A stretch of 64,000 nucleotides of DNA from JAGLOK01 sp963675575 (GTDB taxonomy: Bacteria > Bacillota > Clostridia > Christensenellales > UMGS416). The number at the start of each line of letters is the position of its first letter. Within the stretch, counting starts at the first letter, position 1. Shown here in pieces: positions 36,773 through 45,292 of the stretch. The stretch is from assembly GCA_963675575.1 (NCBI GenBank), contig OY776378.1, positions 1,798,001-1,862,000 on the forward strand, in the 5' to 3' direction. The notes beneath the pieces are model-generated. The model was not told where the DNA came from and searched no databases. It saw nothing but the letters and a program-made list of their open reading frames with translations. Made by a program: the position numbers and the translations under genes.

Positions 36773-37918
36773 TGCAAACGCCCGAACTATCCTCTCTGCC
36801 ATCTCCTCCACCAAAGCTTTCGGAGCGGCGAGGTTTAGGCGGATGAAGCTTTCATCTCCGAAGCTTTTTCCCCACGTTGGACAGATGTTAGCCTTTTTAA
36901 TAAAGAAATCCAATATATCTTTGCCTTTTAATCCCATATCCGAGCAGTCCACCCACAAAAGATAAGTAGCTTCGGGTTTTATTGCTTTAAGTGGCGTTTT
37001 TTCAAGAATATTCAGCATATAATCCATATTGGAATCTATAACTTGCATCAGCTCATCCAGCCATCCGCCGCAATTTTTATATGCCGCGTACTGAGCTGTT
37101 ATACCAAATATATTCGGCTCCATGTGCCCATAGCGCACAAGCCGCGCATATACGTCTTCCCGCAGTTTTTCATCAGGGATTACAGCGCTTGAAGTATGAA
37201 GTCCTGCAAGGTTAAATGTCTTTGTCGCGCTGATTAACATGATTACGCGCTCTTTAAGCGTCGCCACTGTAATTGCGGGCACATATTCTTGCCCCGGCAA
37301 TATAAGGTCGCAGTGGATATCATCGCTCACAACATAAACGTCGTACTTCTCACAAAGCTCGCCCAATTGTTGAAGCTCCTCATATGTCCACGCTCGCCCG
37401 ACCGGGTTTTGCGGATTGCAAAGTATGAAAACCTTCGCGCCCGATATGAAGCCACGCTCGATATCTTCTAAATCCATGCGATATTTCCCATCGCGAAAAA
37501 CAAGCGGACTTTCAATCTTCTTATGCCCTCCCCCTGTAGCCGAGGTGAAAAACATTGGATAGCAAGGCGTACACATAACCACCGAACCGCCTTCACCCAA
37601 AAGCTCATCAACAATGGCGTTAAGAGAGCTTATCACACCCACGCTTTGCAAAATCCATTCTCTTTTCACATCATATCCGTAGCGTGTTTTAATCCAATTT
37701 TGAACCGCGCTGTAATGCGCCTCATCCATCTTGGTATAGCCGTATATTCCGTGCTGCGCGCGCTCTTTTAGCGCCACTGCCACCTCAGGCGGGCTTTCAA
37801 AATCCATATCGGCAACCCAAGCCGGGATAGCGTCATCGGCGCAGCTAGCGCTTAGATGGTCCCATTTGAGGCATCCGGTATTTTTTCTGTTTACAACTTT
37901 TTCAAAATCGTATTTCAT
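36758..37918 (-). CDS. MalY/PatB family pyridoxal-phosphate aminotransferase (cystathionine beta-lyase type)
   Basis: 386 aa, fold type I. WVADMDFESPPEVAVAL near the start, FILCNPQNPVGRAWTYEEL (substrate and PLP contacts), SDDIHCDLILPGQEYVP and SATKTFNLAGLHTS with the Schiff-base Lys are the MalY/PatB signature. Such enzymes cleave C-S bonds in cystathionine or cysteine conjugates. ATG start with AGGAGGCG upstream. A decayed copy of the first 30 codons and the binding site lies at 39582-39668. Activity predicted from family only. Confidence 0.92.
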   Translation of the reverse strand: MKYDFEKVVNRKNTGCLKWDHLSASCADDAIPAWVADMDFESPPEVAVALKERAQHGIYGYTKMDEAHYSAVQNWIKTRYGYDVKREWILQSVGVISSLNAIVDELLGEGGSVVMCTPCYPMFFTSATGGGHKKIESPLVFRDGKYRMDLEDIERGFISGAKVFILCNPQNPVGRAWTYEELQQLGELCEKYDVYVVSDDIHCDLILPGQEYVPAITVATLKERVIMLISATKTFNLAGLHTSSAVIPDEKLREDVYARLVRYGHMEPNIFGITAQYAAYKNCGGWLDELMQVIDSNMDYMLNILEKTPLKAIKPEATYLLWVDCSDMGLKGKDILDFFIKKANICPTWGKSFGDESFIRLNLAAPKALVEEMAERIVRAFASTNT

Positions 37919-38085
37919 AAGCGCCTCCTACATTTTCTAAAATCATTATATATTCAGAGGATTTTATATGCAAGAAAGCAAAGGGATAAATAGGTAAATT
38001 GCAAACATAGCCTAATCTATTTATCTATAATGCAAGCTATATCTAAATTTAATTTATTAATTGAAATAAACTAAGGCTATAATTA

Positions 38086-38114
38086 AAGGCAATTAAAATG
38101 ATTTTAATTGCCTT
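38086..38114 (-). terminator. Terminator of the lipoprotein gene 38175-39404
   Basis: AAGGCAATTAAAA-TGA-TTTTAATTGCCTT, a perfect 13-bp stem 60 bases after the stop codon, followed by a short T-rich tract on the minus strand. The rest of 37919-38174 is AT-rich and holds nothing else I can support. Confidence 0.7.
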
Positions 38115-38174
38115 ACCTTATTATATTCAATATATCAATGATCTAATTATTCCATTAGACAAAGCATTTTCATT

Positions 38175-39404
38175 TTAGTTAATTTGCACTTCAATTACCG
38201 GATATTCATTGCAATTATTATCATAGCACAAATATGGTCCATCCATAAATTCATCGTTTTTCTTAAATGCGATAAAGGCATTATTGGTATCTACCTGCAT
38301 TGATTCAACACCTTCAGCCCCAAATACAACAGTTGCGCTATCTGCTCCTGCATTTGCAAAGTTCATTATGTCGGATAGCCAATATCCAGAGTACTTATCG
38401 CTGTTAATATTTATTTCGTTTAACTCCACATTTCCCACTAAGCCTTGGCTCATCGCATCGAAGCTTCCGTTAATATTTATTGCCCATTCAGGTCCCGGAT
38501 CATCTCCCTGATTTTGAGGATTCTCTACCATTATTATAGGTGGATTTTCCTTCATTTCATCAAATGTGTAAACTGCATACTCATATATATTAAGCTGCCC
38601 GTTGGCATCAAAGCCAATGTGCATTTGCCAATTGCTATCGAAAATATCATCTGCGCCATTATATAGCGAATATTCTAAATAAGCTTGGTTTTCATAATAA
38701 TTTTCTTCCCAAACCATACATCGCAAATTAGCCTCACTATCGAATGCTACCAGAATATAATATAGTGCGTCCCCTTTTAACACAAAGTTATTAGGTGTGC
38801 TGTCAGCAAACGCCATTTTTTTAAAGGCTTTAACATCAGTAAAATTCCACCCGTTCTGCTCAAACGATATTGAGAACTCTCCCATGCCCATAAAATCAAA
38901 TTTTAGATTATTAACATTTTCAGGTTGGAACTTAACTAATATAGCTTGCTGTGAGCGGTTGTCGCTTCCAAAATCACGCAATCTGGTGTTAAGCGGCATA
39001 TATGCGCCCTCATCACCGGAAAACAGCTCCATCCTTTCCTCATTTACTCTTTTTTCAGCAACGCCTGAGCCAAACTGGCCTCCATCATTTTCCGCCATTT
39101 GATCTCTGCCTTCGCTAAAAAGCTCTTGAGGATTAGAGATTATCGCATTTAAAACTCCGTCCTTTTTCCCCAACGAAGCATCTTCTGTTTTTTCATTCAC
39201 TACTTGGTTATCTGCCTGTACAGCATCGTTTGTGCTTTCTTGCGGTTGAGGCTCCAGTGCTTTTGGCTCAACTGTCTGCGTTTGTACTTCTTGGCTTGGT
39301 ATCTCACTTGATTCAGAGTCGGCTGCTCCGCTACACGCAGCAAGCAAAAGAACCAGAGTTAAAATAATTACCACCAGTTGAAAATAAGATTTCTTTTGAT
39401 TCAT
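38175..39404 (-). CDS. Large lipoprotein of unknown function
   Basis: About 409 aa from ATG 39404, placed after GGAGG; the open frame upstream to 39470 lacks support. A lipid-modified signal (LLLAACSG) is followed by an 80-residue Glu/Gln/Pro/Thr linker and then an acidic, strand-rich domain (about 115-409) with several aromatic residues and a C-terminal paired Cys region (YLCYDNNCNEYPV). No family recognised. It lies between malY and its decayed 5' duplicate, so it may have arrived or been duplicated with that rearrangement. Confidence 0.72.
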   Translation of the reverse strand: MNQKKSYFQLVVIILTLVLLLAACSGAADSESSEIPSQEVQTQTVEPKALEPQPQESTNDAVQADNQVVNEKTEDASLGKKDGVLNAIISNPQELFSEGRDQMAENDGGQFGSGVAEKRVNEERMELFSGDEGAYMPLNTRLRDFGSDNRSQQAILVKFQPENVNNLKFDFMGMGEFSISFEQNGWNFTDVKAFKKMAFADSTPNNFVLKGDALYYILVAFDSEANLRCMVWEENYYENQAYLEYSLYNGADDIFDSNWQMHIGFDANGQLNIYEYAVYTFDEMKENPPIIMVENPQNQGDDPGPEWAININGSFDAMSQGLVGNVELNEININSDKYSGYWLSDIMNFANAGADSATVVFGAEGVESMQVDTNNAFIAFKKNDEFMDGPYLCYDNNCNEYPVIEVQIN

Positions 39405-39581
39405 ACTTTCCTCCATTATCTTCATCTTTAATAACCGTACTAAAAAAATATTATTAGCGTTATCCATCATTATATATTCAATTTACTATTATGGCAATAT
39501 ATTACTTTAAAATTAATCTGCATAAGGATTTGTTTTTATAAATATCATTACATCCCAGCATTCCTATATTGCGTATATTGC

Positions 39582-39668
39582 ATCGACGTTGCAGCTTTCG
39601 CTTAGATGGTCCCATTTGAGGAATCCGTATTTCTTCTGTTTACAAGCTTTTCAAAATCGTATTTCATA
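39582..39668 (-). pseudogene. Decayed duplicate of the 5' end of the MalY/PatB gene
   Basis: On the minus strand GAGGCTTATATGAAATACGA starts a copy of the aminotransferase start region; MKYDFEKLVNRRNT matches MKYDFEKVVNRKNT, then a one-base deletion shifts the frame while the DNA still matches CTCAAATGGGACCATCTAAG. Similarity fades after about 30 codons. The duplicated tract includes the ribosome binding site. The remaining 39405-39821 is noncoding, with a TATAAT-like box near 39764 ahead of the kinase gene. Confidence 0.85.
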
Positions 39669-39821
39669 TAAGCCTCTCAATAGTTAATCCATTAACTAAA
39701 TTATATATAATAACCAAAATTTTTAATGTTCGCGTTTGTCTTTATTGTATTATAGCTATATAATATAAGTGTATCCAGCAAATCTTAGAAACCGACTTTC
39801 GCAAAAAAAACGAGGCTTTAA

Positions 39822-41504
39822 ATGATTAGGAAAACATCAATAGTTATTCTAATAATTTTCGTACTTTCTTTCAGTGTGGCATATGCTGACGGTGAGTTTT
39901 ATAAGAGTGCAACGGAATATGATTATCCCCCGTTTTCTGTTACGGACGAAGGCGTAGCTGATGGTTTTTCCGTAGACCTTTTAAAGGCTGTGGCAGCTGA
40001 GGTGGGAATAAACATTTCTTTCAAAATAGACGATTGGGCAATAATTAAGCAAGAGCTCGCAGATGGCGAATTGGATGTTTTGCCTTTGGTGGGATATACA
40101 GAAGAAAGAGATGAGGTATACGACTTTACAGCTCCATACATAATTATGCACGGAAACATTTTCATAAGAAAAGGCTCACCTATTTCCACTGAAGATGACT
40201 TGTACGGCAAGCAAATCGTTGTAATGCGCGGCGACAATGCTCAAGAATATGCCGAACTGATGAATTTTACCGACACCTTAATTTTAACCGATACGTATGC
40301 TGAAGCTTTCGAGCTTTTGGCTTCCGGTCAATATGACGCTGTTTTGGCGCAAAACCTGGTTGGGCAATTAATTATAGATGACCTTGGCCTCGACAATCTC
40401 GAGCCCGCTACTTCAATAAACGAAGAAAATCAAACGGTACTGAGAACTAATTTAAAAGGATTTGAGCATAAGTTATGTTTCGCTGTAAAAGAAGGCGACA
40501 AAGAATTGCTGGCAAAGCTCAATGAAGGCCTAGCGATAGTGTCGGCAAACGGAACATACGATGAGCTTTATAAAAAATGGTTCCCATTTCTGCTAGACAC
40601 AACCCCCACTATATGGGAAGCGCTTCAATCCATGTTGGTGGTGATTATACCTGTAGTTATTGTTTTGCTCGTATTCGCCGTTTTATACACAAGGCGGCAG
40701 GTGAATATTAAAAAGAGAGAGTTGGAAGCGTCAAATGACGCTATCTTATCGATGGAAGCGCACTTAATAAACAAGCAAAAGCTGGAATCAATCGGCGTTT
40801 TAGCAAGCGGAGTCGCACATGAAATAAACAATCCCATAAACGGAATAATGAACTACGGCCAGATTATTAACGACCTTGCTGCCTCACAGGATGGAAACCT
40901 TAATGAGTCCAGAGAAAACATCGAAATTTATTCAAAAGAAATAATACAAGAGACAAAAAGAGTTTCCACCATCGTCAGCAATCTCTTAACATTCTCCAGA
41001 ACAGATAAAAGCCTTAGTTCAAAAACGGATGCCGAAACATTGATTGAAGGAGTTTTGTCACTATGTTCAGTTCTGATAAAAAGAAATTCGATATCCATTG
41101 AGCTTGACATAGAAAAAGACCTTCCACAAGTGAAATGCCGCTCTCAGCAAATTCAGCAAGTTCTTCTAAACTTATTAACAAACGCGAAAGATGCTCTAAT
41201 TATCAAATACCCGATAGATGATTACAACAAAAAAATACTTATTTCTGCACACCAGCATGTTGCGGCGGAAAAAAAGGTAGTAAGAATAACTGTTGAGGAC
41301 AATGGCAGTGGAATTCCCATAGAAGCGCAAAAACACATCTTTGAGCCGTTCTTCACAACAAAAAACCGCTCTGACGGAACAGGCCTCGGGCTTGCCATAA
41401 GCTATAGTATTATGAAGGATCATGGCGGGTTTTTAAGCTTTGAAACAGAGGAAGGACAGTACACAAAGTTTCACATAGATCTGCCTTTGCCTCAAGACGA
41501 ATAA
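39822..41504 (+). CDS. Histidine kinase with periplasmic solute-binding sensor domain
   Basis: 560 aa. Signal segment (1-22), bacterial extracellular solute-binding family 3 domain (about 25-260: YPPFSVTDEGVADGFSVDLL, TEERDEVYDFTAPYI), one transmembrane helix (about 270-290), then HisKA with the H-box GVAHEINNPINGIMNY and an HATPase domain (N-box LLNLLTNAKDAL, G1 DNGSGIP, F-box FEPFFTTK, G2 GTGLGLAIS). This layout recalls the sensor of BvgS/EvgS or amino-acid-sensing kinases. No receiver domain and no response-regulator gene nearby, so it is an orphan. The ligand is probably an amino acid-like solute; inference from the fold. Confidence 0.93.
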   Translation: MIRKTSIVILIIFVLSFSVAYADGEFYKSATEYDYPPFSVTDEGVADGFSVDLLKAVAAEVGINISFKIDDWAIIKQELADGELDVLPLVGYTEERDEVYDFTAPYIIMHGNIFIRKGSPISTEDDLYGKQIVVMRGDNAQEYAELMNFTDTLILTDTYAEAFELLASGQYDAVLAQNLVGQLIIDDLGLDNLEPATSINEENQTVLRTNLKGFEHKLCFAVKEGDKELLAKLNEGLAIVSANGTYDELYKKWFPFLLDTTPTIWEALQSMLVVIIPVVIVLLVFAVLYTRRQVNIKKRELEASNDAILSMEAHLINKQKLESIGVLASGVAHEINNPINGIMNYGQIINDLAASQDGNLNESRENIEIYSKEIIQETKRVSTIVSNLLTFSRTDKSLSSKTDAETLIEGVLSLCSVLIKRNSISIELDIEKDLPQVKCRSQQIQQVLLNLLTNAKDALIIKYPIDDYNKKILISAHQHVAAEKKVVRITVEDNGSGIPIEAQKHIFEPFFTTKNRSDGTGLGLAISYSIMKDHGGFLSFETEEGQYTKFHIDLPLPQDE

Positions 41505-41571
41505 AAGCTCTTATTTTTATATTAATAAACTATTAATTTAACCATTCGGCTTTTTAAAAGAATCTATAAGT

Positions 41572-44500
41572 CTATTGCTTTGTATACCATGGGAAAAGTT
41601 CGGCTATTTCTTGCTCGTCCAAATCAAAATACTCTTCAATCTCTTTTACCGCCTCAAATCTTCGGCTTAGCACGCCCGCCTTAAAAACATCCATGCATTC
41701 CTGCCAATATTCCATACTGCTTGGCCTATTCCACCGGTCCACGTGATACTCCATCTCCAGCCTTATCTCATCTTCCAAGAGATTAATTTCACGGTTAAAA
41801 TATTCTTCGGTGAAGACATTGTTTAATACATAGGAGTATCTTTGGATAAACACCTGTTTAAAACTTTCGTTTTTGGCAAGCGATTTAATAATGTGCGCAT
41901 GAAAGCCGAGACCCGTTTTCCCCAAATACATATTTACCATGCTGTAGCCCACCCCACGGATGGATAAGTCCATGTCAAACATCATAGGCCGCCACTTTGA
42001 GCCTTCTATGTCCGCTTTCCAAAATGTGATGTTATGCGTATCCACATTCCCGTAAAATGTTTCGGCAATGATATAGTCGATAAATGATTGCAAATCAATC
42101 TGGCTCACCAAATAATCATAGTTTTCCTGAATCCTAAAGTCATGGGTCTGGCAAAATTCCCGCAATTGCATCCATTCTGCATTGCTTCCTTTTTTGGCTG
42201 TGGAATATTCCGATATAATATTTAACTTGTCTTGGTCAATGCCATATTTTATCGCGAGGTGCTCGTCATTGAGCTTGTCTCGCAAGTTGTACATTCCCCA
42301 GTATTCACCGTTTATATAAACTGCGACAGGCCGGCCCCGCTTTGTGTCCACTGTTCCCAACTCCGCCATGCTGTTTTGGATGAAACAATCCCTGATTTTG
42401 GTCTTCCAGCCGTCCTGCCCTCCGTTTCTTAAATATATATGCCGAAAAGTGCTTGCACCGCTTTCAAAGAAAGGATATTCCACTTCGCTCAGTCCGTATT
42501 CATCTCTTAAACGCACAACAAGTGATTTTTGATTGACAGCTCTGGAATATCCGCCCGCGATTTGCACACCTGCGTCAAACGCCAGCGCCGCCTGCCCGTT
42601 TTCATCATAGTATTCAAAGGATATCGGCCGCTCTAGGTCTATAAAATAATTGGATTTAAAGTAAGGATAATTTCCTCTGCCGTAGCCTTCGCCGTTCGCG
42701 TATATTCCGGATGCTTCATAGAAAAGATATGCAGGCGGCGAGGTCAGACAAACTATGGGAAGTTCGTGCTTTCGCTCCAAAATATATGTTTTGTTTTCAA
42801 TCTGGCTGGGGAGCTTTCCTTCTTCCAGCGCCACAGCTCGCACCACGGTGTCTTTCTCGATTGAGATAGGCTGTGTATAAATATCGCCGCTTTGTGTAGG
42901 CAGATTCCCATCCAAAGTGTAATAAATTACGGCATCTTCAGGAGCACTCATTAAAAGGAGTATTGGCCCGTCAGCCATTCCGCCTTCATGTGAAAATGAA
43001 GGTTTTTCGGAATATGATGTATATATGCTGCCGCTGTTTTCTTTCCCCGGCGTTTTTTCTTTGAAGAAAACTCTTGTTTCTTCATCGCCTATTATTCTTC
43101 CGCTGCTGTAGTCGCCCAAAAGATATCCGGTGTCAAAATAGTCTACGACCTGCCCTTGCGCGTTCATCAAAAGTATTTCTTCCCCCGAGGAGTTTAAGCT
43201 CATTCCGGATTCTCTTAAGTCTTCCGAGCCTGTTTGAGCATATCCCTTTAGCGAAAGCAGCAGATAACCATTCGGATTGATTGACATCTCTTCCAACACA
43301 TAAGATCCCCCCCCGCTTTCGGCAATCGTATAGCCCGACAAATCTATTGTTTTTTCGCCGCGGTTATATATCTCTATATATTCATACATGGATTTGTTCA
43401 TATACCTTTGAAAGTGAGTCGCGCTTGCCGCCACTTCGCTGATATAAACATCTCCGCACAAAAAATCAACACCCGCTTCAATCTTTGGGGTGCTGGCTGT
43501 AGTGTTTTCTTTGCCCGGTGTTGGAAGTGAAAAATATCCGTATCCGTCCTCCGTCCTCCCAATTGATACATTTCCCGGCAAATCTTCAATCTCCGCAATG
43601 TCGGCTATTGCCGCGTTAGGTTCAATCAGATAAAGCGTTTCTCCATCCGAGAGCGAGAAATTGGTGTGAAGCTGCCCCTCTATAATTTCATCTTTTCCGC
43701 TTACAAATATCAAAATATAGCCATCCGGAAGTATCTCGGTGTCATCTGGAAAGGTCCATTTGAAAAGATTTTCGGCGTCATCGCTCAAAGCATAGCCTTT
43801 AAGCGAAACGCGCTCTCCGGTTGGGTTATATATCTCCACCCAATCGCTCGCGTCCCCCTGCGCGTCCAAGATACTAAAGCGATTGTTAGGCATCCATTCG
43901 TTTATAACTATTGTCCCCTTCGGAATATAGTCCGCCAAAACATCATATGAATCCATTCTGGGTGTGTCATTTGGCGCTCCGGGCGTGGGCAGAGTATAAA
44001 ATCCAAAGTTTCCATCCACATCAAACCCGGCGGAAACATCCGTTGGCAAAGAATACACATCACATTGGTTTATAATATATCCGCTCTTATACGCGAGTGT
44101 AATCTTCGTGTCATCCGGACTTAATTTGAATGGCGCGTGGGATGCGTCTAGTGTTTCTTCTTCCGTCATTTCTCCGGATGCGTATATGATTATATATTCA
44201 TCCCCCTGCAAAGTGATGTCGGGAAGCCTGAATTTATTAAGCTGATTTTCATCATCGGACAAATACGCGTCACCAAGATAAAAAGGTGTGCTTTGGGGAT
44301 TATATATCTCAATCCAATCAAAATGATTGCCATCATCATCCGCCAGATTATACGAATTATCCGACATATACTCGTTGATTATAAGCGTTCCTTCATACGG
44401 ATTCTCGGGCGAGATGTCATATCGCTCATATGTTTCTTCCGCATTTGGCGCTCCAGGCGAAGGCAGCGCAAAAAATCCAAAGCTGCCGTCTTGTCCATAT

Positions 44501-45045
44501 CCCGCCGAGATGTCCGTGGGAAGATATTCAAGCTCCACGCAATCCAATATTTTGTCCCCGCGGTAAAGCAATATATTCTTATCATCTTCACCAAGCTTAA
44601 ACGGCGCACGGATATATGAATCATCCGCGGCAGCGTTGCCGGATGCCAGCACCAGTAAATATTCGCCGGGCATAAGCGTTGTGTCAGGTAGCAGGAATTT
44701 CCCGGGCTCTTCTAAATCATCGGATATATAGATGTCCCCCAACCAAACGGGTTCCTCTCCATAGTTATAAAGTTCTGCCCAATCGGGGCTTCGCCAATCC
44801 TCATCGCGGAATGTATTCTTGTTTCTCACCGCGTATTCATTGATTCTTACTGTTTTTACCTTGTTATCGGTCACTTCTTTTTTCTCTTTGGAATATGTGC
44901 TCATTTCATTTATAGCAAAATATAAAGATATTATAAAAACAACTGAAATAAGTGCTGCCGCAAATATATTTTTACCGTTTATATTTTCTGAGACTTTTTC
45001 TTTAATTTTATTAAGCAAATCACATACCTCGTCCATTTGGCACAA
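41572..45045 (-). CDS. Giant surface protein: four lamin-tail domains, chitobiase-like domain and CotH kinase domain
   Basis: 1157 aa. One N-terminal membrane anchor (about 25-45) is followed by four lamin-tail (LTD) repeats starting at VRINEYAV, LIINEYMS, IVINEWMP and VYISEVAA, each with a W(A/I/V)E(L/I)YN or YIEIYN strand and a PG/PDGY-type turn; then a CHB_HEX_C-like domain with YYTLDGNLPT (about 690-760), and a CotH domain (about 790-1130) with RLRDEYG-like start, YINGEYWGMYNLRDK, NVDTHN and the catalytic-type FDMDLS. CotH proteins phosphorylate spore coat or surface proteins. The TTG at 45045 has GAGGG five bases upstream; ATG 45036 is an alternative. Unusually long; LTD repeats may bind surface polymers. 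Confidence 0.9.
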   Translation of the reverse strand: MCQMDEVCDLLNKIKEKVSENINGKNIFAAALISVVFIISLYFAINEMSTYSKEKKEVTDNKVKTVRINEYAVRNKNTFRDEDWRSPDWAELYNYGEEPVWLGDIYISDDLEEPGKFLLPDTTLMPGEYLLVLASGNAAADDSYIRAPFKLGEDDKNILLYRGDKILDCVELEYLPTDISAGYGQDGSFGFFALPSPGAPNAEETYERYDISPENPYEGTLIINEYMSDNSYNLADDDGNHFDWIEIYNPQSTPFYLGDAYLSDDENQLNKFRLPDITLQGDEYIIIYASGEMTEEETLDASHAPFKLSPDDTKITLAYKSGYIINQCDVYSLPTDVSAGFDVDGNFGFYTLPTPGAPNDTPRMDSYDVLADYIPKGTIVINEWMPNNRFSILDAQGDASDWVEIYNPTGERVSLKGYALSDDAENLFKWTFPDDTEILPDGYILIFVSGKDEIIEGQLHTNFSLSDGETLYLIEPNAAIADIAEIEDLPGNVSIGRTEDGYGYFSLPTPGKENTTASTPKIEAGVDFLCGDVYISEVAASATHFQRYMNKSMYEYIEIYNRGEKTIDLSGYTIAESGGGSYVLEEMSINPNGYLLLSLKGYAQTGSEDLRESGMSLNSSGEEILLMNAQGQVVDYFDTGYLLGDYSSGRIIGDEETRVFFKEKTPGKENSGSIYTSYSEKPSFSHEGGMADGPILLLMSAPEDAVIYYTLDGNLPTQSGDIYTQPISIEKDTVVRAVALEEGKLPSQIENKTYILERKHELPIVCLTSPPAYLFYEASGIYANGEGYGRGNYPYFKSNYFIDLERPISFEYYDENGQAALAFDAGVQIAGGYSRAVNQKSLVVRLRDEYGLSEVEYPFFESGASTFRHIYLRNGGQDGWKTKIRDCFIQNSMAELGTVDTKRGRPVAVYINGEYWGMYNLRDKLNDEHLAIKYGIDQDKLNIISEYSTAKKGSNAEWMQLREFCQTHDFRIQENYDYLVSQIDLQSFIDYIIAETFYGNVDTHNITFWKADIEGSKWRPMMFDMDLSIRGVGYSMVNMYLGKTGLGFHAHIIKSLAKNESFKQVFIQRYSYVLNNVFTEEYFNREINLLEDEIRLEMEYHVDRWNRPSSMEYWQECMDVFKAGVLSRRFEAVKEIEEYFDLDEQEIAELFPWYTKQ

Positions 45046-45217
45046 AAATACCCTCTTTTCACATAGGGACTAAAAAACAGGTTTAAAAAATACCAAATCC
45101 GTCTGTGTAATCTTTATGCAAAGAGGACATAATCAAAATATTATAATATATTATATCACACCAAAATATGTCTGCCAATTGGAACATTCTTCTTTTATTC
45201 TTCTTTTATCGTAAAAA

Positions 45218-45240
45218 CACCGCCTTATTTAAGACGGTGC
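45218..45240 (-). terminator. Terminator of the PadR-ABC operon
   Basis: Minus strand CACCGTCTTA-AA-TAAGGCGGTG followed by TTTTTAC, about 55 bases after the ABC transporter stop. The rest of 45046-45292 is AT-rich with nothing else evident. Confidence 0.8.
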
Positions 45241-45292
45241 AAGTATCATATCGGTATAAGTTTTACATTCCCTAAAATGTTAAATATCTCTT

